DNA of 64,000 bases from Siphlonurus alternatus (lineage: Eukaryota; Arthropoda; Insecta; Ephemeroptera; Siphlonuridae), in the NCBI GenBank assembly GCA_949825025.1, contig OX463786.1:13239309-13303308 (forward strand), read 5' to 3'. The translations under genes were made by a program, and so were the position numbers. Positions 11,161 to 21,604 of the stretch are shown here, in pieces. Under the pieces are notes generated by a model. It worked only from the letters and a program-made list of their open reading frames with translations, was not told where the DNA came from and ran no database searches. The first letter of the stretch is position 1, and every line of letters starts with the position of its first letter.

Positions 11161-11241
11161 TTAATTAGATAAAGCTGCAAAGGGCCTAGGTAAATACTGT
11201 ACGTAGGCGCACAACTGACACTGGTGGTGTTTGGTTCGTAC

Positions 11242-11358
11242 CTTGTTGGTGAGACAGCTGACGAAGTCTCCTTTCATCTCCGAGACGGAGACTCTGTCGT
11301 GAGGTCGCTTGGGGCCGCTCACAGAGGGCACCACCGTTGCAAGGTCGAGCTCCACGAC
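11242..11358 (-). CDS. ACO1: IRP1 exon 10
   Basis: 117 nt, phase 0 at both ends, 39 codons beginning VVELDL and containing [19 protein letters not shown]. Acceptor TGTCACAG and donor GTACGA are clear. It ends at LTNK, corresponding to about residue 399. The next expected exon, with the GFKGFQVA-like block, is not present to the left. Confidence 0.93.
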
Positions 11359-14300
11359 CTGTGACAGTTCACATTTTAGCTGGGAGGTAAGGGAAATAAA
11401 CATTTAGGATTTTTATTAAATTATCATTAGTTTTAATTTTTTTTTTACCCTTCTCAATTCAAAAATAGAAGAAATTATTTTTTTTTTAGCTTTTTAACTG
11501 AACCCTAGTACAGGGTACTGGCCACATTTAAGTGACTGAATTGAATTTAACCTCCCGGCTTTTCGTAGACCCTACTTTTGTGGGTCCCTTCCAAACTGGG
11601 GCGGCCATGGCCTAAGCAATCCATCCCAGCATTCGCCTGGTTTTGACTGAGGAAACCATGGAAACCTTAGTCAGGATGGTCGGCAATTGATGGAGGATGC
11701 CATCAATCACCTCCCGGATGCACGAGTGGGTGTCCTTTAGCAACCGCTACTTGTGAAAAGTTTGGCGGTGCATGGCTGGGATCGAACTCACGACCATCCG
11801 ATTACGAATCAGAGGTGTATACCACTGCGTCAAGTGGGGAGTTTCTCGGGCGCTGCTGAGTAGAGAGTATCTCTCAGTTTTTTAATCAATAGAAGAAATT
11901 ATAACAATAAATTTAGTAAAACCTTAATTGTGACATTTTTTTGGCTGGAAATTGAAACAACTCTGTAACAATTAATTCTGATTTAGAATGAATGGGAAAA
12001 ATCAAATTATAAATACTGTATAATCAAGTAAGATTCGATATTTTAAGCATTATTCAATTAAAATTTGTACATCTCAGACTATCGGAATTTTAACGGTGCC
12101 GGATTTGCTGGTTAAGTTGTAGCTCAATGGATAAAGTTTTGCAAGTTTGGTTTGAGTATAAAAATTAATTATTCATCCCTATATTGATCACTACTACTTT
12201 AAAACGTTCACGCCTACGAACATATCAAGGGTAAATAACATTCATGCTGTTCTGCAAAATATACATTTAATTTAATTTTCTCCAAACAAAAATAAACCAG
12301 ATATAGTTTAAAATTAAACTGCAGCTTAACCTATACTGAATGATAACATGAGTTATTTAAAGTTAAACCACGTCTGTCCTTGCATTATTATACCAGATAC
12401 AATTATAAATTTTATTCGATTAGTCTCAATTTATTTCCCAAATAGTGACATTTGTAAATTATGTAAAAAAGAACCTCAAGACAGAGGGCATTTGTTTAGA
12501 TGCTCTGCCTTAACTACGGAACTTGACTTTTTGCCTGGCAACATGAAGAGAGAAGAGAAGGAATCTCTTCTTTATTGGCTTACTAGAAGTAAAATGGCTT
12601 AATAGCCAACATATGGGCACAAGAAAAGAAGATTTCCTAAATTACAAAATAAAGTCTCCTCTGCACCACACTGACAAATAATCCAGCTAGTATAGTCATC
12701 TTGATCGCTGTGTCCCAATCTTCATGACCAACATTATACTTTCACCGGTGCCAACCTGAGTGTAGTGCGGGTCCTGGGTGCTGTCAGAGTAGTTCCTCAG
12801 CATGCGCACCGCACGCAGGTAGCCTTCGATGGCCTGGATCTTGGCCTCGTCGCGATCTGTGGCACAGATTATCAGTTAGAAGTACACAAGAGTAGCATGT
12901 GGTTATAAGTTACACCCTGTAGTTTTGACAGTCACGATACTAAAATTAGAAGCTTCCATTCATCTTGTATAAGCCAATGTAAAATATGAACACGGATCAG
13001 CTGTCCCAATGTTAAAATAATCCCACACATGAAAATTATGAAGAAAATTCAAATTGTTCTCCTCTACATCCCCTATCAGTAGCTAAAATACCAGGTCTAC
13101 AAATTAATGGAGCTAGTTTTTGAGTTATGAATTTGTACACCTGATATTTTAGCCACTAATAGGGGATGTAGAGGAGAACATTTTAAATTTTTATCAACAT
13201 TTTTATGTGTAAGATTTTTTTAGCATTGGGTCAGCTGATCCGTGTTATCTACCCTTATTAACATGAAAATAGGTTGCAAAGGAAAATATATTCTTGCAGG
13301 GGAACACTTAAAATTGAAGCTATAAATAAGTATCTGAGATGTTTCTCTCTAATAGAATTTTGATGTTAGCATGTTAAAAGTCCTATCAATTTAAAAAATT
13401 AAAGGTGTGAAAGAAATTGACTTGCAAATAAGTAAATATTGTACAAAGATTTTGTATTTTACCCTATTTCAAAACTCTATTATCTACTCTAAATATGACA
13501 ATAGTTCAAAATCTGCAATTAAAAACATATTTCAGTCATAATATTTAATATCTGATACCACAGCATGTGCACCTGGAGTGAATAAAAGTTAAATTTAATT
13601 CTTAGTTAATTTAATTACTGCATACAAAAACAACAAAAAATTATTACAATACAAGTAGTCACAATGTATCAACTGATATTTAATGTGAAATAAATAAAAA
13701 TAAAAACATAGTACAGAAAATGTCAATAAATACAGCGATAAAAGTAACATAATATTAAATTTTCTAAAAAGTAAAATACAGCAGCTTATCTAGGTACTGT
13801 ATAAAGAGTTCTGGGCCCATCTTCTGCCCAGGTATTTCGCCCTACAAAATGACCAATTTGGCATGGTTACACCCCCCTCGACTTGGTCTCAAATGAACTC
13901 ACTGGTTTGACGCAAGTACGCCAAGCTGGCCTCGTCCACGGGAAAGAAGCCAACGGTGGCTCCGTACTCCGGACACATGTTGCTGATGGTCGCACGGTCA
14001 GCGATGGACAGAGCAGTCACTCCGGGGCCGTAGAACTCAACGAACTTGCCAACAACGCCAATCTGACGAAGGTGCTGAGGAGGAAATGTCGGATGTCAAT
14101 CAATATGTCCAGCAAATCAATCATGTACCAACGTAGTAACTGAAAAAAGACTCAAGTCCAGGGGTAAAATATTTAAGACCAAGTAGGAAATTAACTGGAC
14201 TTTAAAATTAACACAAAATATTTTACCAATGGATTTGAGACTTTCAGCTACCTTGTCAACATATATACTTCCATATCTTGATTAAAGATCTTTAAGCATT

Positions 14301-17300
14301 AAGTTTTAGCTTACATGGAAACAAACTTTCTTTCTACTTCTCAAGCATTATTATTATGTAATTTTCACAAAAAAATATGCATAACTAAAGTAACTAAAGA
14401 AATTAAAAAAAATAAAAATCACATGGCTAAATTTGCAATCAAATTTCTTGCTATTTCAATTTTAAACCTTCTCTCTCTTTCTACATTTTGGGGCTGAAAG
14501 ATCAATATACTGATGGCCAACAATGAAAATTTGATTATTGTGAGAAAAACACTACCAGAATTATATAATGTACAATATTCTCAAACATGACTGAACAAGA
14601 AAAAAAAAAGATTGCTTATCGATTTACTAGGATCGCAGGAAACCTTGTTAGGGTATTACCTTCGTGATGGTTAGCACCAGATCGGTAGAGGTTGCATACT
14701 GGTCGAGACAGCCCGTGATATGGTAACCAATCACGTTTGGTAAAAGCATGGAGATGGCTTGACCCAACATAACAGCCTCGGCCTCAATGCCTGAAAGAAA
14801 GTTAAGTTTTTATTGACACATACTGTACACTTCGGGACAGCGTGAACTTTACTCCTGCCTCATTTTCTGGCGCTGCAGTTCCAAGAGACAAAGAGATGCA
14901 GTTTTGCAATTTTAGGGGAGTTAAGAAGAGCACCCAGTTTTCCATGCTGAAAAGTTCAAATTCACTACGCTGTTATAGACTGTGTGGCGACGCCTATAAA
15001 GTTCGTGGTGTCTTGAGCCGTCCACAAAAGCCTTCTTCTCACAATAGTTGTAGAATTGTAGAAATTATTGTTATAATTGTCTTTTCGATGAAACCTTTTC
15101 CATTGTTAACTTTTACTTGATTTTGCCCAGTAGAGGGCAGAATGTAACAATATATAATTAATGGTAATTTTTCATAAGATAAAATTAAAATATAAATCAA
15201 CTTAATCAACAACTTCCCATGTTGTTCTCTTACGGACCTGACTCAACAATTATACTTTGTTTACAAATAACAAGCAGAAGACTTTGATCCACATAACATT
15301 AGAAATTAAATAATATTGCATCACTTCTGGGTAAAAGGTCAGCCTGAACAAAGTAAAGATAAAATTATCTGATGTGACAAAGTAAATTTGTCCAACTACA
15401 TAGTATTGATTAGAAAAAAAAAGTCCGAACAATTTGTAAATCCTTATAGTATATATATTAATGTTGCAAATGTGACTAATATAGAACTCTCTGTACTGTT
15501 TATTTTAAGATGTTTTTTTGTATCCTAAAAATATTGTACTGTAGGCATAAAATTCTATGAACTATCATAAATTTTATGAACCACCTGTTTTATATTGTTT
15601 AATTAAAACAATATATAAACTATATTTGTACTGAATAGCGAAAGCTAAATAAAGATTATTTCATTCATTAATTTATTTGGACCCGTGTTAAAATTGTTTA
15701 AAACAAATTAACTTGTAATTTGTAAATATCAAAAAACACAGGTTAAAAGCATCTCAATAATTGAAAATATGAATAGTAATTATTAATTATGATAAACAGT
15801 ATTGAGGCAGTACAATTATATTTGTAACATGATGCAATTCTGTATTTAGGGGTGTACGTAGTACAGAGTACGTACAATTAAATGAATAAGAGTCCATCAA
15901 ATTTTAATTTAATGAAACATCAAATTAAAATATAAAATGAACCCTTCCTTCCACCACTTCCTTTCTAACCACCACTTCTTAAGTAGTGATATTAAATTCT
16001 ATACTGTTCTGCAAATACAAACACAGGTACAGCGACAGCTAGTTAACAAAATGTACACTTGAGTCTGCACTCACCTCCGGCACCCCAGCCCAGTACTCCC
16101 AGTCCATTGATCATGGTGGTGTGAGAGTCCGTGCCGACAACAGAGTCCGGGTAGAGAGTGTCTGAGTCTGAGAAGACCACACGGGCCAGGAACTCGAGGT
16201 TCACCTGGTGCACGATGCCGGAGCCGGGAGGAACAATCAGCATGTTCCGGAACGCAGTCGCTCCCCACTAGAAAGATCTTAATTTAGTGTTTCCTTCTAA
16301 TTAGTTCTCAATTTCAGAGTCTTAGTAAAATCAATGTATTTAAAATAAATATACAATTACATAATGTAATTAAAATATTTTAAACCTAAAATAGCAGATA
16401 AAGACAGTAAAAGTAAATTTGAATAAAATATATAAAAATGACAAGGTATAGAAAATAGATTATTCTTATCTTAAAAAACAAGCAATTAAATTAATTAAAA
16501 ATATTCAGAGAAGATAAGATATTAAAGAATTAGACACATCATAGTATCATAGTAACAATTCCTTTCAAATGTACCCAATTTTTTTCAGTAAAAGCAAAGC
16601 AGATGAAGATTTATTAAAGATGGTATAGTAAGAAAAAGTTAAAAGTGAGCCTCAAATGGATTGCTAAGTTTAAATTAATGTTTCTACAAATAAACATGGG
16701 AAATTTTTCTTTTTTTTTTTCAGATTTTCCCCCAAAAAAATCATTTTACAACATTTATTAAAAAAAATTATATCAAGGCTAAAGTAGACAAGAGTCTAAG
16801 CTCAGGTTGTACCTTGAGGAAGGTGAATCGTTCCTTGTTCCTCTCAAACTCAAGATCCTGGTTTTTCTGGAGAGCATCCGGGCTGAAAAAACAGGCTCAT
16901 CAATTCAGCAAAGAAGTCTGTAGTGGGGAGGAGAGGTCACAGAAAGTTCAAAATATTTTCTAGATCCTAAGTCTAAAATCCAACTTTCAATAAATTATGT
17001 AGCCTAATAATTATAATAAATTTCTTTGTCCCACTGCAAGCAATGAATTATGGTTCGTTACAACGAGACATTCATAAAAAAAAAAAAAAAAAAAATGTAG
17101 ATGTTAAATATTTTTGGGTTAAAATCATTGCAAGCTCATTATGAAAACCCAACACACATATATTGGTGTCTATAATTTCACTTACTCAACAAGAATATAC
17201 TAAATCAGAATTTTATGCATTTTTCAATAAACTAATAATCCTACAGGTAAAAAAAATTATTATGTATATAACAGTTTGTAGGTGACACCTAGATAAAATA

Positions 17301-20300
17301 TGATCAGCTTTGAAACTTTTCATTTACAGATAGCAATGGTAGCTTGTGGGGTGTAGCTGCAAATCTGTACAACTTAAATTAAACTAAATAAAAAAAAATA
17401 ATATTAATAAAAAAAAAGAAACAATAATAAAAACTCTAAATAAGGTAATACTTAAAGGGACAGGGGACCATAAAAATAAGTATTTTTTATTTAAAAGTTA
17501 CCCACTAACTGAGTATGAATACATGCCGCACGATGGCGAGTGCCTCAGAGTAAATGCCCAGCGAGTAACTAAGTGTGGATTGCTGACGTCAGCAATCACC
17601 AAAGGCAACACAGCTGCCTCTTTTCCATGGAACTCACTCCCCCTCTCCTCCCACCCAGCCATGCTCAGTGCGATGTTGCCTGTGCAATTACCCTGTGGCT
17701 GTCTACATTTATTTAATTTTTATAAATTCGGGGGATGGTCCGAAAACGGAAATTTACTCATTTCTCGCATTAACATATCTTACATAAACTTTTTATGCAT
17801 ACATGATTTTACTATCCCGTGTCCCTTTAATACAAGGTATATAAACCTAATTTCTTGGGTCCCTTGACTTTACATAATACAAAGTTTTTACTGTATTTTT
17901 AATTTACTGCAAATTTATTGTATGACCTCTGCAGGTCCTACACTGGTAGATAATTTAGAAGCCACTCACGTCCTGGCAAAGTCCACCTGCACGGAGTGAT
18001 CAATCACGAGATCTGACGGACAGATGGGGTTGATCTTCTCGGGGTCTCCTCCGAGTTCGGCCACCGCGTCACGCATCGCCGCGAAGTCAACCACCGCAGG
18101 CACGCCGGTGAAGTCCTGCAGACATGTTGAGTCATGTTAATGTTTACTTTATTTCTTAAACAGTTCAAAAAATGTAAATGTAGCCGGAAGTCAAAGCATT
18201 TTGGATGAAAAATCTAAAACATTATAGACAGTTTGAAATCCCTAATATAATTTTTTCTGAAGGTTAATTGAATTAGAAAGTCCATAAATCTTGAACTTTC
18301 AGCTACTTCCAGGGATAATTTTACATTTTTTTAACTGAATGTATAAAGAAAGAGTCTTGTTGTTAACATTATATTGTCAGCAATGCGTAATAAATTTTTG
18401 GAGTGAAGGTCAGTTAATGTGCCTTCATTTATCACTCAAACCTTGATGTCAAAATGTCTTTCATGATGTCACCCATAATAAGGCAGTTACTCTTCTACAC
18501 ACATTTTTTGTTTGAAGAAAAGTTCAACATTACTGCAAGTATAATAAATTTTATGTCTGTAAGTAGCTGAATAAAATTAATATATCCCCATATTAAATCA
18601 GACGGTGCATGACTTATGAAAGACTGAAAGGGGTAATGTAACTCAAAACAATAAATCAATGCTCTGAAGTGACAATGAGATATTAGAATGTGAAAATTTT
18701 AGTGGCTTAAGGGTAAGGTAACGCCACCAATGTTAAAAAAAATCCCTCTCACAAAAATTCTGAAAAAAATTAAAATGTTCTCCTCTATACCCCCTATCAG
18801 TACCTAAAATATCAGGTATACAAATACGATCTAGTTTTTGAGTTATAAATTATTAAAGTTGACTACTTTAACATGGAGAAATGAAACTCCCATGTTAAAT
18901 TGGTCAACTTTAAAAATTCATAACTCAAAAACTAGATCGTATTTGTATACCTGATATTTTAGCTACTGATAGGGGGTGTAGAGGAGAACATTTTAAATTT
19001 TTTTCAGAATTTTTGTGAGAGGGATTTTTTTTAACATTGGTGGCGTTACCTTACCCTTAATCGAAAGAAGGGGTAAAAATATGGTACTGTGATTTTTTTT
19101 CAGATTTTTCTGAGACTAGGAACAATTTTTAAAAAATTATTGAAAGTCTATTTTGATGACGTCACGGGCGGCACTCCTTAAGAAAAAGGGTAGGGCAGTG
19201 CCGCCCGTGACGTCATAAAATAGACTTTCAATAATTTTTTAAAAGTAGTTTCCGGTCTTAGAAAAATCTGAAAAAAATTCACAGTACCATATTTTTACCC
19301 CTTCTTTTGATTAACCCACTAAAATGTTCACATTCTAATATCTCATTGAGTTACTACAAAATAAATCAAATAAGCTATACGGTGTCTCACCTGCAGGATG
19401 ACTCTGGCAGGCTTAAAATTGAGCTCAACGGGCTCAGCGTCCTCATTTTGGTTCTTTTCCCAGTCAAGAATAGAAGAGACATCACGCTCCGTCACAGCAA
19501 AATTGTCGCAGTTACGAACTGCAGACTCCAGTAGGACACGGACTGAGAACGGCAGCCGATCTGGCCAATCACAACGTAACATTAGATTAATGGAGTACAG
19601 TGGGGGGATTTTAAGATGTAATAAATTTGTTTTGTATAGATTAAGGAGTCATTGTAGAAGGTTCGGTAGCCAGTTTAATAGACTCCTGATGACAGGCTCG
19701 TACTGGGAAGCTAGGGGCCAGTCAGGGCCATATAGGCATTACAGGCAGCAGGAGCCACTTTTCAGGGGGTCTGAGGCCACTTTTCCTATGCTCCTATGTT
19801 AAAAATCTTAGGGGCCAGTCAGGGATCCCTGACCCAGCCATAAGGCCAGTCCGAGCCTGCCTGATGTTACATTGATTCCATTCAACTGGCTACTGAACCT
19901 TCTACGGCAATAATTCCCATGCTACTGGACTACAAAGATAATGACAATTGAGATAATAGGCCAGAATAAAAAAAAAATAAGGCGAATTCAGGGCATGAAG
20001 GGAATATCTAGAGGCTCTTTGTGTATGTATGCATACAATTTTCACTTACCATAGCTGGCACTCAGGGATGGCAGGTCATAATATTTAAAGACCTTATCTC
20101 CAACCGTGATAGTTTTTACACTCGAGGCATACGGATGCGCTGGAAAATTAAAATAATTAAAATAACGAAAATGATTGAAACATTAAATTTATTCGTCTGC
20201 TAGATCTTCTGTAGCAGACGACTTTTTTCTATCAGCTGATAGACTACGCCCACCTTCGGAAAATGACATTTTTCTTTATCCTATTATTCTAATATTTATT

Positions 20301-20624
20301 AATCCAGAATGCAATTTTAATGTCCTCTAAATAACCTTCGAATGTACTTAAGGTCACACTGTTGTATGGACAAAGGCTGATAAGCCGACAAAAAAAATTT
20401 ACATAACTGTTACTGGACAAAAAATAACGTCCCTGCTGTTGCCAATATTTTTAGATGTGATTTTACAATAAAAAGCAAAAAAATAATTTATTTAACAGCT
20501 GAATTAAATAGCACGATTATTTATTTAGCTATTAGTATTATCAATGGAAGTTTATTTTAAATTAGGGACATTACTAAGCATAAAATATTCAGAAGGAAAT
20601 GACTACGGCTTACTTACCAGCCAT
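11242..20624 (-). CDS. ACO1: Iron regulatory protein 1 / cytosolic aconitase, exons 1-10 (partial)
   Basis: Ten exons encode residues 1-399 of an IRP1/cytosolic aconitase: 20624-20618, 20139-20050, 19560-19391, 18115-17970, 16882-16813, 16267-16075, 14790-14660, 14074-13903, 12856-12756 and 11358-11242. Every junction has GT/AG and keeps frame; the total is 1197 nt. Family blocks appear in order: [105 protein letters not shown] and [15 protein letters not shown]. The enzyme isomerises citrate to isocitrate with a 4Fe-4S cluster; without the cluster, animal IRP1 binds iron-responsive elements in mRNA. There is no mitochondrial presequence (start MAAHPYA), favouring the cytosolic form. The C-terminal half, with the cluster cysteines and swivel domain, lies beyond the left edge, so bifunctionality cannot be judged. 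Confidence 0.95.
11545..11838 (-). mobile_element. tRNA-derived SINE (in IRP1 intron)
   Basis: On the minus strand it opens with a tRNA-like head: an A box within GCAGTGGTATA and a B box GTTCGATCC (about 11790-11838). After it comes a conserved core (about 11640-11685, minus strand CCATCCTGACTAAGG then CCATGGTTTCC) that is also found in the 5S-derived SINEs of this window. A second copy lies at 52000-52287. Pol III promoter boxes identify it as a SINE; the family name is not known to me. Confidence 0.75.
12300..12605 (+). pseudogene. LINE reverse transcriptase C-terminal relic
   Basis: An 84-codon frame (12348-12602) ends in a cysteine/histidine cluster, [17 protein letters not shown], matching the C-x2-C ... 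H-x4-C type motif found after the polymerase in many non-LTR retrotransposons, where it appears as a CxxC...HLLxxC pattern. The rest of the polymerase is missing, so this is a 5'-truncated fragment inside IRP1 intron 9. The upstream residues are not recognisable. Confidence 0.45.
12756..12856 (-). CDS. ACO1: IRP1 exon 9
   Basis: 101 nt. The first two bases complete an Asn codon with exon 8; the exon ends in phase 0 at CAG before GTTGGC. It encodes [20 protein letters not shown] followed by a short segment ending DPHYTQ, which matches the family's acidic linker before the VVELDL block. Confidence 0.93.
12988..13256. mobile_element. TTAA fold-back element family B, copy 2 (end-truncated)
   Basis: Inverted ends AACACGGATCAGCTG and CAGCTGATCCGTGTT enclose the family core (CTCTACATCCCCTATCAGTA and its inverse). 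About 100 bp of the core is missing compared with copy 3 at 54317. No flanking TTAA is preserved on the left. It lies in IRP1 intron 8. Confidence 0.75.
13903..14074 (-). CDS. ACO1: IRP1 exon 8
   Basis: 172 nt, entering in phase 0 and leaving with one base of the next codon. It encodes [19 protein letters not shown] and later the aconitase signature region with [19 protein letters not shown]. Acceptor CTCCTCAG and donor GTGAGT are both strong. Confidence 0.95.
14660..14790 (-). CDS. ACO1: IRP1 exon 7
   Basis: 131 nt. It completes a Gly codon split with exon 6, then encodes [20 protein letters not shown] and onward to VLTITK, ending in phase 0 before GTAATA. The EAEAVMLGQ block lines the aconitase active-site domain. 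Confidence 0.95.
16075..16267 (-). CDS. ACO1: IRP1 exon 6
   Basis: 193 nt, phase 0 in and one base over at the end. It encodes [20 protein letters not shown] and then [19 protein letters not shown]. The DSHTT motif is a catalytic-site element conserved in all aconitases. Donor is GTGAGT. Confidence 0.95.
16813..16882 (-). CDS. ACO1: IRP1 exon 5
   Basis: 70 nt. The first base completes a Thr codon; the exon encodes [19 protein letters not shown] and ends TFLK in phase 0. The LQKNxxLEFERNxERF block is typical of IRP1/cytosolic aconitase and helps separate it from mitochondrial aconitase. Confidence 0.94.
17452..17830. mobile_element. TTAA element family C, complete
   Basis: It opens TTAAAGGGACAGGGGA and closes TCCCGTGTCCCTTTAA, giving terminal inverted repeats with flanking TTAA at both sides (379 bp). 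Interior contains TGACGTCAGCA and a C-rich stretch. It encodes nothing recognisable. It lies in IRP1 intron 4 and provides the intact reference for the C fragments at 8411-9555. Confidence 0.8.
17970..18115 (-). CDS. ACO1: IRP1 exon 4
   Basis: 146 nt, phase 0 in and two bases over at the end. It begins [18 protein letters not shown] and ends [12 protein letters not shown]. The [13 protein letters not shown] and DHS blocks are near-universal in this family. Acceptor TCTGCAG and donor GTGAGT are consensus. Confidence 0.95.
18640..19355. mobile_element. Palindromic element D, with nested A5
   Basis: Arms 18673-18706 plus 19061-19165, and 19200-19350, are inverted copies (for example GAGATATTAGAATGTG and its complement at 19331). 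The core contains CAGATTTTTCTGAGAC, ATTGAAAGTCTATTTTGATG and GACGTCACGGGCGG and is shared with family E. The left arm is split by A5 at a TTAA whose uninterrupted partner is still visible in the right arm (19312-19315). Confidence 0.75.
18707..19060. mobile_element. TTAA fold-back element family A, copy A5
   Basis: 354-bp palindrome with TTAA at each end (18707-18710 and 19057-19060), opening TTAAGGGTAAGGTAACGCC. The centre has the same orientation as A4. Target-site duplication is demonstrable because the mirror arm of host element D has a single TTAA at the equivalent position. Confidence 0.9.
19391..19560 (-). CDS. ACO1: IRP1 exon 3
   Basis: 170 nt. Two bases complete an Asp codon with exon 2; the exon encodes [20 protein letters not shown] and ends FKPARVILQ in phase 0 before GTGAGA. 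These are the strongest N-terminal family blocks. Confidence 0.95.
19634..19916. mobile_element. TIR element with nested hAT-like MITE
   Basis: The left arm (GGAGTCATTGTAGAAGGTTC, then TAGCCAGTTTAATAGACTCC) reappears inverted at about 19874-19916 (CAACTGGCTACTGAACCTTC, then TACGGCAATAATTCC). A related inverted pair lies at 30680-30780 and a fragment at about 27690-27760. The interior is occupied by the 167-bp element described separately. It lies in IRP1 intron 2. Confidence 0.6.
19693..19859. mobile_element. hAT-like MITE with 8-bp target duplication
   Basis: Ends CAGGCTCGTACTGG and CCAGTCCGAGCCTG are inverted repeats. Flanks CCTGATGA (19685-19692) and CCTGATGT (19860-19867) match at seven of eight bases, as expected for an aged 8-bp hAT duplication. 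The interior repeats GGGGCCAGTCAGGG. No coding capacity. Confidence 0.75.
20050..20139 (-). CDS. ACO1: IRP1 exon 2
   Basis: 90 nt, joining exon 1 in phase 1. It encodes [20 protein letters not shown] and onward to LPSLSASY, leaving one base. The segment aligns in position with the variable IRP1 N-terminus before the conserved RLPFS block. Acceptor TTTTCCAG and donor GTAAGT are strong. Confidence 0.9.
20194..20220. other. Perfect 9-bp hairpin in IRP1 intron 1
   Basis: CGTCTGCTA and TAGCAGACG flank a nine-base loop. It lies about 55 bases on the 5' side of exon 2 on the transcript, upstream of the acceptor. Function unknown; it may be chance. Confidence 0.4.
20618..20624 (-). CDS. ACO1: IRP1 exon 1 (start codon)
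   Basis: ATG GCT G precedes donor GTAAGTAAG. The start context CAAAATGGC has A at -3 and G at +4. Joined to exon 2 it reads MAAHPYA in frame with the whole protein, so this tiny exon is the best start; no earlier in-frame ATG is needed. Confidence 0.85.
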
Positions 20625-21236
20625 TTTGAAAGTCTCGTAACACACGTGCGATTTTCTAGCAGCTTCTGCCCTCTATCGAGCAAAATTTGCATTTTGAATT
20701 TGTGTTTAGTCTACCTCTGCCATCTAGTTGTAAATATTTGCACTACATTAGGATTAATTTCGATACTTTAATTAATATATTAATTAATAACTTATTTAAT
20801 TAACTAATTATAATAATTTTGTGAATTTCTAATATATTACTCCAATATCCTGCAATTTTTTCAAAATTTTATTTGAAAATAATAAATTCAATTCGGTGAA
20901 AATAAGCCCCTGAAATTTATGCAACTTTTCCTACAATCGTGTCGAGCAAACAACCTACACAGCTAGGGGCGTAGAAAAAAGTGCTGACCTTTTTTTTTCT
21001 TGTTGAATTTAATTTTAATAACATTTATATTGGTTCTTCATATATTATTCAATTAACTAATATATTATTATATGCGAATATACACTGCGTGTATATTAAT
21101 TAATATGCAATGCATATTATATATTAGTTAGGTTTCAAACCTTTAAAATATAAGAATATAATTAAATAAGCTCCTTTTATTTACTAGAAATTTCAATAAA
21201 AATAACACAAAAATAAATATATATCATTATAATTCT
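20625..21236 (-). promoter_or_regulatory. IRP1 5' flank with E-box
   Basis: A palindromic CACGTG (20643-20648) lies 19 bases upstream of the IRP1 start codon, in a less AT-rich stretch continuing to about 20700, suitable for a proximal promoter or 5' leader. No TATA box is evident at a convincing position. The remaining few hundred bases to the end of the trissin gene are AT-rich without other signals. Confidence 0.35.
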
Positions 21237-21242
21237 TTTATT
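21237..21242 (-). terminator. Polyadenylation signal of trissin gene
   Basis: AATAAA on the minus strand, 15 bases past the TAA stop. A second AATAAA on the minus strand lies near 21177, allowing a longer 3' end. Confidence 0.5.
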
Positions 21243-21257
21243 ATCAATTCCAAATCA

Positions 21258-21604
21258 TTAAACATCCGATTCCATGACAGACCCAGCAGCAGCGGCAGCT
21301 GAGGGTGAATTGAAGAGATAATACTGCGAGGGTGCTGATGGTGACATCAAGGGTTGATTCTTGGCAACAATGCGATGTTGTTGCCAGCTGAGGTCGTTTT
21401 CATCGGGAGCGAAGATGTCAGGTTTCTGGGCAAGAGCGGCCGCGATCGCCGGTGTTGAATCACGAGGAGCGGATCGCTTCTTTATGAAGTTGATGCAACA
21501 TGGTCGAAAATCGCGCGTGTTGCAGAAGTTGACACAAACACGACCGCATGTCTCGCAGTAATGAGTGCCTTGTTGAAGTTGGGATGCGCATAGGAACAGC
21601 AGCC
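21258..21604 (-). CDS. Trissin exon 2 (mature peptide exon)
   Basis: 347 nt from acceptor TTTTCACAG, preceded by a pyrimidine-rich tract, to the TAA at 21258. It encodes the end of the signal peptide, all six cysteines (CETCGRVCVNFC, then CC), the KKR cleavage site and the C-terminal peptide. Read alone it has no genuine ATG start, which argues for the upstream exon. Confidence 0.9.

Noticed and set aside
16071..16268. Second minus-strand ORF overlapping IRP1 exon 6 in another frame
   Set aside because: It is a shadow frame; the aconitase frame carries DSHTT and all conserved blocks.
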